A stretch of 64,000 nt of DNA from the NCBI RefSeq assembly GCF_014642655.1, contig NZ_BMIR01000011.1, positions 62,001-126,000 on the forward strand, given 5' to 3'. Position 1 is the first letter of the stretch. The number at the start of each line of letters is the position of its first letter. This document shows positions 1-7,757 of the stretch, one piece after another. The translations under genes were made by a program, and so were the position numbers. Origin of the DNA: Pullulanibacillus camelliae. Lineage in GTDB: Bacteria > Bacillota > Bacilli > Bacillales > Sporolactobacillaceae. The notes under the pieces are model-generated. The model saw only the letters and a program-made list of their open reading frames with translations. It was not told the origin of the DNA and searched no databases.

Positions 1-359
1 CTCTTCAAGAGTATAGGCGTGTGTCCCCATTGATTGAATCGATTAAGCCCCATATGAAAGGGACTTCACTATCAATCACTGGAGGGATGAACCGTCCTCC
101 ATTAGAGCGGACGGATCAGGTTGTACACATGTTTAAAAAGGCCCAAACCATTGCCAAAGAAAAGCTTAATTATCAGTTAATAGAAAAAGCCACAGGTGGT
201 GGAAGTGATGGCAATTTTACAGCGCCATTTACCCCTACTTTAGATGGATTAGGCGCTGTTGGTGATGGTGCCCATGCGAAGCATGAGCATTTAATTATCT
301 CAGAAATGCCGATTCGCAGCGCGTTAGTCGCCTTATTAATAGAGGAATTGTCACAATAG
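1..359 (+). CDS. M20 family metallocarboxypeptidase, C-terminal part (5' end outside window)
   Basis: The reading frame is open from base 3 and ends at TAA 357-359, so only the last 119 or so residues are present. The visible part has the C-terminal half of the M20 catalytic domain: GGGSDGNF, then LDGLGAVGDGAH and a final KHEHL, the segment that supplies the last metal-ligand histidine in glutamate carboxypeptidase (CPG2)-like enzymes. Such enzymes are zinc hydrolases that remove C-terminal amino acids or acyl groups from small substrates. It heads a plus-strand run that continues with an M28 peptidase, an enolase-superfamily enzyme and another M20 hydrolase, which suggests peptide or N-acyl-amino-acid breakdown. 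The exact substrate cannot be read from this fragment. Confidence 0.85.
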   Translation, partial: LQEYRRVSPLIESIKPHMKGTSLSITGGMNRPPLERTDQVVHMFKKAQTIAKEKLNYQLIEKATGGGSDGNFTAPFTPTLDGLGAVGDGAHAKHEHLIISEMPIRSALVALLIEELSQ

Positions 360-455
360 TGATTGCTTAAAAGGAGTGGATGTTATTATCCTAAACTTTA
401 ATCTGTTTCATCAGCCCCTGTGTCTATAGGCTTTAAAAAATAGGATGGAAGGATT

Positions 456-2213
456 GTGAGTAAAATGACAGCTTTTAAAGAAGTGACTGAAAAGGAGAAT
501 CAGCTTTTAGAAGAGGTTTCTAAAGACCAACTTATGGACTTTACAAGGAATATAGCCAAGGAAGTTCGCCTGTCTGGTACAGAAGAAGAACTTAGAGCGT
601 TTGAGTATGCCAAAGCACAATTAGAAGCGGTTGGATTTGAAACAGAACTCCAGTTTACCAATGGCTATATTAGCCTTCCAGGAAAAGCAGCTCTTAAAGT
701 AGACGATGTGGATTTTGAGTGTATTACACATGCAATGGCGCTATCAGCAGAGAATTTGACAGCGGAAATTATTGATCTTGGTCTTGGGAAAGATGCGGAT
801 TACTCTGAAAATAATGTTCAAGGAAAAATTGTATTGATGGACGGCATTGCGACTCCAGGAGCGGTAAAAAAGGCAACAGAGCAGGGCGCTAAGGGGGCAA
901 TTTTCATTAACGCCGACTATACACATGAGATGATCGTCTCACCAGTATGGGGGACGCCTGTTCCTGATACCGTAAAGCTCCTGCCAAACATACCAGTCAT
1001 CTCCATAACCAATGCTAATGGGAAACGCTTAAGAGAGAAGGTTGGCAGTGGAAAGAATACAGGGGAGATGCATACAGAAATAGAAACACGCTTCCGTCCG
1101 ATTCCCACATTAATCGCCGAAATTCAAGGAACCGTGGAACCGGATAAATTTGTTATGTTCAGTGGTCATATTGATTCTTGGCACTATGGCGTTATGGATA
1201 ATGGGACAGCCAATGCAATTATGCTTGAAGTGGGGCGTCTTCTTTCAAAATATAAGGAGCAGCTACATCGCTCGTTACGGCTTGCGTTTTGGTCAGGACA
1301 CTCACATGGTAGGTATTCTGGATCGGCGGCGTATTGTGATGCTCATTGGGAAGAGCTTACAGAACACTGCGTGCTCCATGTCAATGTCGATTCTTCAGGT
1401 GGAAAGGGTGCCACCGTCCTGACAGAATCTAATTGCATGAAGGAAACGAGGGACTTAGCAAGAGAGGCTATAGGTGCACTTACGGGAGATTTATTTCGAG
1501 GCTCACGATTTGGTCGTTCAGGGGATCAATCATTTTGGGGAACTGGAACACCCTCCTTATTTATGGGATGCTCAGAACAACCACCGGCTACGAATCCAGC
1601 GGCATCAGCATTTAGCCAATTATTTGGAGCAGGAGACTCAGGTGGCTTCGGCTGGTGGTGGCATACGACAGAAGATACATTAGATAAAATTGATCCTGAT
1701 TACCTCAAACGTGACTGTAAAGTCTATCTTCTTATTCTTTATCGCACCTTAACAGAAGCTCTTATTCCTATTAATCAGCTAGCGGCGGTAGAGGATATTA
1801 TAGAAGGTTTACAAAAATGGCAAGAGAAGGCGGGAGAGCACTTTGATTTATCTCTTTCCTTAAAAAGAGCTGATGAATTGAGAAAAAGTGTTACCACTCT
1901 TCAAGATGAAATCACAGAAATTTCCGTTAACGATCAAGAGGAAATAAGACGGGTCAACGAAGCATTGATGGCACTTTCGCGCTTCCTTGTTCCGTTGAAT
2001 TATGTGAAGAATAGTGTTTTCAACCACGATCTGGCGCTAAATCAGCAGGCCGTTCCAAAACTATCAGAGATTGATCGTTTAATAACTTTAGACAAGGAGA
2101 GCGATGCTTATCAATTTAGTTATACTGCACTTGTAAGAAATTTTAACGAAGTGAATTATACGTTAAAGCAGGCGAAGCGTGTTGTTGACAGTATTTTAGT
2201 CCAGCTTAAATAA
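456..2213 (+). CDS. M28 family (PA-domain) peptidase with altered active-site motif
   Basis: A 585-residue predicted zinc aminopeptidase-like protein. Residues about 100-210 look like a protease-associated insert, and the catalytic domain follows. Metal-ligand candidates are H238 and D240 in FSGHID, D248 in MDNG, D312 in VDSSG and H403 in WWHTTEDTLD. Where most M28 enzymes carry the EE pair (base and ligand, EExGLxGS), this protein has GHSHGRYSGS (281-290), so the usual glutamates are missing. I recall the same motif in a minor M28 subgroup, but cannot confirm it here. There is no signal peptide, so it is probably cytoplasmic. The GTG start at 456 follows GGATGGAAGG; ATG 465 is an alternative. 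The next gene starts 34 bases downstream. Confidence 0.85.
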   Translation: MSKMTAFKEVTEKENQLLEEVSKDQLMDFTRNIAKEVRLSGTEEELRAFEYAKAQLEAVGFETELQFTNGYISLPGKAALKVDDVDFECITHAMALSAENLTAEIIDLGLGKDADYSENNVQGKIVLMDGIATPGAVKKATEQGAKGAIFINADYTHEMIVSPVWGTPVPDTVKLLPNIPVISITNANGKRLREKVGSGKNTGEMHTEIETRFRPIPTLIAEIQGTVEPDKFVMFSGHIDSWHYGVMDNGTANAIMLEVGRLLSKYKEQLHRSLRLAFWSGHSHGRYSGSAAYCDAHWEELTEHCVLHVNVDSSGGKGATVLTESNCMKETRDLAREAIGALTGDLFRGSRFGRSGDQSFWGTGTPSLFMGCSEQPPATNPAASAFSQLFGAGDSGGFGWWWHTTEDTLDKIDPDYLKRDCKVYLLILYRTLTEALIPINQLAAVEDIIEGLQKWQEKAGEHFDLSLSLKRADELRKSVTTLQDEITEISVNDQEEIRRVNEALMALSRFLVPLNYVKNSVFNHDLALNQQAVPKLSEIDRLITLDKESDAYQFSYTALVRNFNEVNYTLKQAKRVVDSILVQLK

Positions 2214-2247
2214 AGATCAGCAAGCAAAAAGCAGGAGGTATGATAGC

Positions 2248-3330
2248 TTGAATATCTCACAAGTCTATTCAAAAGTTGTGTTAACTCCCTTTAGGCAAAC
2301 ATTCCATACAACTTATGGAAAAATGACAGCACATCACCCTCATCTTTTCGTTCAAGTTATGACGGACACAGGACAATTTGGCATTGGTGAGGCATCACCT
2401 TTGCCATTTGTTACAGGTGAAACAGCAGATATCATGAAAATAGCAATTGATCAAGTATTAGCACCAGCTATCCAAGGTCTAAGTATTTTTGCTTTACAAG
2501 AAATACATAAACGGATGAATGGGGTCCTTGGGCATATGGCTGGAGCAAAGTCGGCTATAGATATGGCTTTGTGGGATTTACAAGGAAAAGTTTTAGAAAA
2601 GCCAATCTACCAATTAATAGGTGCCGCATACAAGGATGAGATTCCGTTGACTTATGTCATAGGAAGTGATGCACCTGATAGAATGGCCCAACTCGCAAAA
2701 GAAAAAATCACTCTTGGTTTTACCACCTTAAAGGTAAAGATTGGGGCAAATGGTCGGTTAGATATTGAAGCGATTAAACAGATAAGACAGGCTATAGGTC
2801 CAGAAATTACGATTCGTGTTGATGCTAATCAAGGCTATACTGTAGCCGAAGCCATACGTGTGATCAATGCCATGGCTGATTATGATATCGATTATGTTGA
2901 GCAGCCTGTTCCTTATTGGAATATTGATGGACTTGCTCGCTTAAGAGCAGCGGTTTCTATACCCATCATGGCTGATGAAAGTCTTTATAATCATTATGAC
3001 GCATTAGAATTAATCAAAAGGGAAGCCGTCGATCTTTTTGCGATCAAGCTGATTAAATGTGGAGGCATCTATCCTGCCATAAAAATTGCCCAGGTGGCTG
3101 AAGCAGCAGGCATCGAATGTGTTCTGATTAGTCCGTGGGATACTTTATTAGGGACCTACGCAAATCTGCATTTATCGATGGTGTTATCCGGGAACAGAGC
3201 GCATGAAATGGTTGGTCCTTTTTACATTTCTCATGATCCCTTTGGGGATGTGAATTGGAGGGGAAATGCGGGACTTTCTAAAACTTGTAACGGCATTGGT
3301 ATCACAACGGCTTTTGACCAGCTTGGCTGA
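2248..3330 (+). CDS. Enolase-superfamily enzyme (MLE subgroup; probable dipeptide or N-acyl-amino-acid epimerase/racemase)
   Basis: A 360-residue protein with the full muconate-lactonizing-enzyme-type active site: K162 and K164 in LKVKIG, metal ligands D192 (VDANQGY), E218 (VEQP) and D243 (ADES), and the second acid/base lysine K267 (AIKLIKCGG). The two opposed lysines are known in 1,1-proton-transfer enzymes such as dipeptide epimerases, N-succinylamino-acid racemases and o-succinylbenzoate synthases. The eighth-strand region (ISPWDTLLG) does not match the GGMLE signature of the racemase/OSBS group, so the substrate is open. TTG 2248 is chosen because GGAGG lies 8 bases upstream. Its place between M28 and M20 peptidases argues for stereochemical handling of a peptide or acyl-amino acid rather than menaquinone synthesis. 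Confidence 0.85.
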   Translation: MNISQVYSKVVLTPFRQTFHTTYGKMTAHHPHLFVQVMTDTGQFGIGEASPLPFVTGETADIMKIAIDQVLAPAIQGLSIFALQEIHKRMNGVLGHMAGAKSAIDMALWDLQGKVLEKPIYQLIGAAYKDEIPLTYVIGSDAPDRMAQLAKEKITLGFTTLKVKIGANGRLDIEAIKQIRQAIGPEITIRVDANQGYTVAEAIRVINAMADYDIDYVEQPVPYWNIDGLARLRAAVSIPIMADESLYNHYDALELIKREAVDLFAIKLIKCGGIYPAIKIAQVAEAAGIECVLISPWDTLLGTYANLHLSMVLSGNRAHEMVGPFYISHDPFGDVNWRGNAGLSKTCNGIGITTAFDQLG

Positions 3331-3399
3331 TAGTCAAGTAAATAGTTCAGAGATCTGCATTGTATTTTCTATTTTGAGGTTAGGAGATGGAGGCAAGGC

Positions 3400-4180
3400 G
3401 ATACACATCAAGCATTAAAAGGACAGACTGTGATTATTACCGGGGGGAGCTCGGGGATTGGTAAGGGAATTGTTGAAGCGTTTAATGATATTGGGGCAAA
3501 TAGCGTAGTAGTCGATAAAAATGAAACTATGGGAAAAGAGCGGGAGGCTATGTTTAAGTATGCCACTTTTTCCCGTTGGATCTATATGATATGTCTCATT
3601 TTTATAAAGTCATTGATTTTACTGTGAAGACATTTGGAGCTATTCATCATCTTGTTAATTGTGCGGGAATCTATCCTTCTAAGCCTGCCTTAGAGATAAG
3701 TGAAAAGGATTGGGAGGCTGTCTTGAATTTGAAAGCACCTTTCTTTTTATCAAAAGCAGTAGCTGAATATTTTATTAAGGAAAAAATAGCAGGTTCAGTG
3801 ACAAATAGTGCTCCTACAGCTGCGAGGATGGGACGACCTGGAGTGGCTGCTTATAGCTCGTCAAAAGCAAGACTTGTGATGTTGACGCGTGTACTTGCAC
3901 TGAATGGGCAGCCTATGGGATCCGTGTCAATGCCATCTGTCCGGGATTGGTGGAAACCGAAACGGTTTTAAGTATGCTGACAACGACTGGAGCTGAGAAG
4001 GAGCATCAAGAAAAATTAGCCAAAGTACCTATCCATAGGGCGGCATTGCCGAAAGAGATTGCCAACGGCGTTTTATATTTTGCAGATGCCACAGAGGCTG
4101 GCTATATAATAGGTCAGGAGTTGTATAGTGATGGGGGCTACACGGCTGGACAGCTTTTCTCGACATTTGAAGAAGCGTAA
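3400..4180 (+). pseudogene. Short-chain dehydrogenase/reductase (SDR), frameshifted remnant
   Basis: Three reading frames together spell one SDR protein. Frame 1 carries the cofactor motif VIITGGSSGIGKG (from 3430). After the T5/C3 run near 3568 the similarity moves to frame 3 (LVNCAGIYPS, then YSSSK). Near 3905 it moves to frame 2 (YGIRVNAICPGLVETETV), ending at TAA 4180 with YIIGQELYSDGGYT. Both shifts fit single-base deletions. The serine expected 13 residues before the active-site tyrosine is proline (SAPTAAR instead of the usual SSTAAR type), and no start codon with a ribosome site is in frame. It lies between the epimerase and the M20 hydrolase and was probably once part of their operon. 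Sequencing error could explain the shifts but not the lost serine. Confidence 0.85.
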
Positions 4181-4216
4181 TCATAAATGTGCAAGAATGA
4201 AAGCGGAGGGGATAGC

Positions 4217-5440
4217 TTGCAGGCTAACATTCAACAAACTGTAGAGGGATTAAAGAATCAATTAGTCACATTATTACAAGGTTTAATACGGATTCCGAGT
4301 GAAAATCCTCCGGGTGATTACTCTGAAATCAGTTTGTTTTTGGAAAAAGAATTGATGATTCTAGGGTTTGAAGTAGAGATTATAGAGGTTCCTAGTAAAC
4401 TTGTAGCAAAAATGGAAAAGTCTAAGCCGAGAAGGAATGTTATTGCGACTTTAAAAGGCTCTGAAGCAGGGCGTAACCTCATTTTCAATGCGCATATAGA
4501 TACTGTTCCAGTAGGAAATGTGGACAAATGGTCCTATCCACCTTATTCAGGGCATATTGAAAAGGAACGCATATATGGGAGAGGAGCAACGGACTCTAAG
4601 GGGAGATTAGCGGCTTATATTATCGCAGCAATAGCTTTGAAAAAGTCAGGTCTCCCTTTTAAGGGGAGTATTACCATTGCTGCAACATGTGATGAAGAGA
4701 CTGGTGGGGTTCTTGGGTCGGGGTTTGTTGCGGAGCAAGGAATCGTTTCAGGTGATAGTGTCATTGTTGAAGGGTATAGTAATCAAATCGTCCGGGCTAC
4801 TGCGGGTGTACTACAGTTGAAAATCATCTCAAAGGGTGTCCCTGCTCATGCGGGTTTCAAATGGAAGGGGGTTAATGCTTTGGAGAAAATGACAAAGATA
4901 ATCGAAGCGTTAGCGGCCTACCAGAAGGAGCTTGAAAATCAGCCCTCCAGCATTCCAGGCATGAAGTATACAACCGTTAATATTGGGACAATCAGCGGAG
5001 GAACTAAGATTAATGTTGTCCCAGACTTATGTAGTATTGAGGTAGACTTTAGGGTCATTCCTGAACAGTCAATTGAAGCGATTTATAAACGGGTTAAAGC
5101 CTTGATCCAACAATTAGCTGAAGAAGATCAGGATATGATTATTGAGATTGAAAAAATTCCAGATTTTGAAACTGAGCCTACCGTTATCTCGGAGGACTCT
5201 CCCCTTATAACGGCAATTCAAGAAGCAAACAAAGAGGTAACAGGGCAAACCTTGCCGGTTGTCGGGATGATGGGACAAACCGATGCGAGATGGTATATTA
5301 ATAACGGTATTCCAAGCATTAATTTTGGACCAGGAACCAATGAAAATCATTTGCACGGTTATGATGAATATATGGATATCAAAGATTTGCTGCAAACAAC
5401 AAAAGTTTTATCAGTGCTTGCACGAAATTTTTTAGCATAG
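4217..5440 (+). CDS. M20 family metallohydrolase (ArgE/DapE/CPG2-like deacylase or peptidase)
   Basis: A 407-residue protein with the standard M20 metal site: H93 and D95 in NAHIDTVP, bridging D126 in GRGATDSKG, E160 and E161 in CDEETGG, E185 in VEGYS, and a C-terminal histidine in NENHLHGYDEY. The lid (dimerization) domain occupies about residues 200-320. Enzymes of this family remove acyl or amino-acid groups from N-acyl-amino acids and peptides. The start is set at TTG 4217 because AGCGGAGGGG lies just upstream; the ATG at 4187 precedes that ribosome site. With the epimerase (2248) it could make a racemize-then-deacylate pair like those described for N-succinyl-amino acids. That pathway is an inference. 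Confidence 0.85.
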   Translation: MQANIQQTVEGLKNQLVTLLQGLIRIPSENPPGDYSEISLFLEKELMILGFEVEIIEVPSKLVAKMEKSKPRRNVIATLKGSEAGRNLIFNAHIDTVPVGNVDKWSYPPYSGHIEKERIYGRGATDSKGRLAAYIIAAIALKKSGLPFKGSITIAATCDEETGGVLGSGFVAEQGIVSGDSVIVEGYSNQIVRATAGVLQLKIISKGVPAHAGFKWKGVNALEKMTKIIEALAAYQKELENQPSSIPGMKYTTVNIGTISGGTKINVVPDLCSIEVDFRVIPEQSIEAIYKRVKALIQQLAEEDQDMIIEIEKIPDFETEPTVISEDSPLITAIQEANKEVTGQTLPVVGMMGQTDARWYINNGIPSINFGPGTNENHLHGYDEYMDIKDLLQTTKVLSVLARNFLA

Positions 5441-5467
5441 CTAAGAATGAAAAAAGAGTGAAACTGC

Positions 5468-5501
5468 AAATCCCCAGGAGCTTTATGACTTCTGGGGATT
5501 T
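5468..5501 (+). terminator. Hairpin after the peptidase cluster
   Basis: A perfect 10-bp inverted repeat (AAATCCCCAG / CTGGGGATTT) with a 14-base loop lies 28 bases after the M20 stop codon. No long T run follows, so termination may be weak or Rho-assisted. Confidence 0.5.
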
Positions 5502-5659
5502 ATAGTATAGTATGCGGCACAGAAAGTTGCTACCTTCTGCTGCGTCTTTGAAAAAAGAGCGGCTTTGACTTGTGGGTTGGCCTTAGGGGGGGCTGCCCAC
5601 TGAAATAAGCCTTTGAAAAATCACATCAGGAGTGTCGGGCAAATGGGAGAAGCTCTCCA

Positions 5660-5770
5660 TTATCTCTTACTTTTTTTAGCGACTCGGAAGATGTTGAGAA
5701 TGCTGGCAAGTAAACCGCCCCAAAGAATGACCATTCCAATCACCATCATCGTTATTGCACTAGCTGACAT
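5660..5770 (-). CDS. MetS-like small subunit of NSS transporter
   Basis: A 36-residue protein with one membrane helix (ITMMVIGMVILWGGLLASI) and a basic tail (FRVAKKSKR). Its ATG (5770-5768) lies one base after the TAA of the NSS transporter, so translation is probably coupled. In Corynebacterium the small subunit MetS works with the Na+-dependent methionine transporter MetP. Many Gram-positive NSS transporters have a similar tiny partner encoded directly downstream. The identification rests on position, size and topology, because a protein this short carries little other signal. Confidence 0.75.
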   Translation of the reverse strand: MSASAITMMVIGMVILWGGLLASILNIFRVAKKSKR

Positions 5771-5771
5771 T

Positions 5772-7271
5772 TTAGTTGGCCTCCTCTGTCTGAGCTGAAG
5801 TTTTTTTCCATTTGAAGGGGGTGAGCATACAGCCAATAATGATAGCAAGAAGCGTTACTATAATGCTGACAGATAAGAATGACCACTCGTAGCCGCCATA
5901 GGGAGTTTGAATATCCTCAATAAAGCTTTTAACCATCATGTATCCTAAAATAAGAGGTGTAATGACGCCAAGGCAAGCCTTCCACCAAAAGGCAAGGCGA
6001 ATATCAGAGATCTGATTAGCATGATGCTGAAGCGCATTTAGCTTACGGGCTCCCCATGCTACGAAGATCACTTCAACCAAGCCGGCAAGAGCGATCCCGT
6101 ATTGATTGACATAATGATCGACGGTATCTAAGAAATACAGGCCGCCACGGGAGGCATAGACGAGTGAAATGAGTGCCGATAATCCCGCGCCAACACTTAC
6201 AGCTGTTTTGCGAGAGATATTAAATTTATCCTGAACCGCTGAAACATAGGCCTCTACAATTGAGATTAAAGAGGAGAGACCAGCAAAAATAATAGAGATA
6301 AAGAACAAGACAGCAAAAGGTACTTTGAGGGCTGGCAAAGTGTTGATGATTTGTGGAAGAACTACAAAAACAAGATTTACACCACCATCAACGACATCGT
6401 TGACTGCCTTCCCTTGAGATTGCGCCATGAAGCCTAGAGCAGCAAAAATACCGATGCCGGCAAGTAGCTCAAAGCCTGAGTTAGCAAAACCAGTGATAAA
6501 GGCATTATTAGTAATGTCAGATTTTTTAGGTAAATAACTTGAATAAGCGACCATGATACCAAAGGCAATGGATAAGCTGAAAAAGATTTGTCCATAAGCT
6601 GCGATCCAGACACTGCCACTCCATATTTTATGCCAGTCTGGAGTAAAGAAAGCATTCAAGCCTTCAGCTGCACCCGGCAAAGTGACAGCACGAATGACCA
6701 CAATGGCAAAAAGAATGACAAGTAAAGGGATAAAGAACTTGTTAGCGACTTCGATGCCCTTTCGCACACCTTTGAATAACACAATAAAGACGACAAGCCA
6801 AACGAGGATTAAAGGAATAAAGACGCCCCAGACTATTCCACCGAAGCTTCCGGGATGGACATTAGCGAATTGTGCATAATCTTTACTAAAGAACGACGCT
6901 GTGTCCTTTCCCCAGTGTATATTAAAGGAGAACCATGTGTAGGCGACGGCCCAGGCGATAATGACAGAATAATAGCTAGAGATAATAAAAGAGACAACCA
7001 CCTGCCACCAGCCAATCCATTCTCCTTTTTTAGAAATTCTTCCAAGTGTAAGAGGTGCTGAGCCTCGATACTTATGTCCCATTGTAAACTCAAGGATGAG
7101 TAGGGGAATACCAGCTGTGAGTAGTGCAACGAGATATGGAATGAAGAATGAGCCTCCTCCATTCGCATAAGCTGTGGCTGGAAAACGCCAGATGTTTCCT
7201 AATCCTACTGCAGAGCCGATGGCTGCTAGTACAAAACCAGCACGTGACCCCCATTGTTCTCGGTTTTCCAT
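5772..7271 (-). CDS. NSS (SNF) family Na+-dependent amino acid transporter, MetP-like
   Basis: A 499-residue membrane protein with 11-12 predicted helices. Helix 1 has the NSS hallmark GSAVGLGNIWRFP, and the ASRGGLYFLD and GYEWSF segments are also typical. Transporters of this family import amino acids with sodium. The linked MetS-like peptide suggests the bacterial MetP type, although substrate cannot be read from sequence. ATG 7271 is chosen because the protein then begins MENREQWGSRAGF, as family members do, and GAAGGGGGTT precedes it. A good sigma-A promoter lies at 7323-7351. The gene is convergent with the peptidase cluster, a plausible partner that would import substrates or take up products. 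Confidence 0.9.
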   Translation of the reverse strand: MENREQWGSRAGFVLAAIGSAVGLGNIWRFPATAYANGGGSFFIPYLVALLTAGIPLLILEFTMGHKYRGSAPLTLGRISKKGEWIGWWQVVVSFIISSYYSVIIAWAVAYTWFSFNIHWGKDTASFFSKDYAQFANVHPGSFGGIVWGVFIPLILVWLVVFIVLFKGVRKGIEVANKFFIPLLVILFAIVVIRAVTLPGAAEGLNAFFTPDWHKIWSGSVWIAAYGQIFFSLSIAFGIMVAYSSYLPKKSDITNNAFITGFANSGFELLAGIGIFAALGFMAQSQGKAVNDVVDGGVNLVFVVLPQIINTLPALKVPFAVLFFISIIFAGLSSLISIVEAYVSAVQDKFNISRKTAVSVGAGLSALISLVYASRGGLYFLDTVDHYVNQYGIALAGLVEVIFVAWGARKLNALQHHANQISDIRLAFWWKACLGVITPLILGYMMVKSFIEDIQTPYGGYEWSFLSVSIIVTLLAIIIGCMLTPFKWKKTSAQTEEAN

Positions 7272-7322
7272 TTGGGAACCCCCTTCATGTTGTGATATTT
7301 TCTGACAAGTGTAACGATGTTT

Positions 7323-7351
7323 AGTATACCGTACGTTACTTTTTATGTAAA
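7323..7351 (-). promoter_or_regulatory. Sigma-A promoter of the NSS transporter
   Basis: On the minus strand TTTACA (7351-7346) and TATACT (7328-7323) are separated by 17 bases, close to the consensus, and lie 52 bases before the ATG. Confidence 0.7.
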
Positions 7352-7530
7352 CGAAATATTGTAAAATATAATAAAATTTAAAATAACAAGTCGAGGAGAG
7401 CATTGATGACTTGAGAAAATCGGTCAAGTGCCGGCACCTTGTTTGGGCATAGACCATCTATATGGAAGAAGCTTTATTGCAAGGCAAGTGGATCGGAGCG
7501 GGAAAGGGCACTAACCACTCCATTGACATT

Positions 7531-7715
7531 CAAAATTTTATATTATCTATCGTTTGGAAAACTTGGCTTGCACCACTTCGCTGGTACTCCTGATGTGATT
7601 TTTGCCACTCACACACTTAGGGTGCCCGCAAGCCTCAGGTGGCGAAAGTCAAAGCCCGCCTGATACTCTCTTCCTTTATGCGCGTCAGCGAAGGTATACA
7701 TTCTGATAGTACAAA
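7531..7715 (+). repeat. Dispersed intergenic repeat, R6 copy 1
   Basis: About 185 bases that match, with scattered differences, the reverse complement of 31933-32125. Shared landmarks in order are AAATTTTATA, GAAAACTTGGCTTGCAC, CACTTCGCTGGTACTCCTG, TGTGATTTTTGC, CACACACTTAGG, the AAAGCCCGCCT-to-CTCTCTTCCTTTATG stretch, and CTGATAGTACAAAAAACA. A shorter relative lies at 44070-44150 and a degenerate one at 5560-5650. I see no gene between 7272 and 7757; this repeat, the promoter and the downstream terminator fill the gap. Confidence 0.75.
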
Positions 7716-7745
7716 AAAACATCGCCGAAGGTGGCGATGCTTTTT
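7713..7745 (-). terminator. Rho-independent terminator of the APC permease
   Basis: The hairpin GCATCGCC/GGCGATGC is followed on the minus strand by a run of seven T residues. It starts 12 bases after the permease stop codon. The other side has five T residues, so it may work both ways. Confidence 0.85.
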
Positions 7746-7757
7746 ACAACAGAATGA

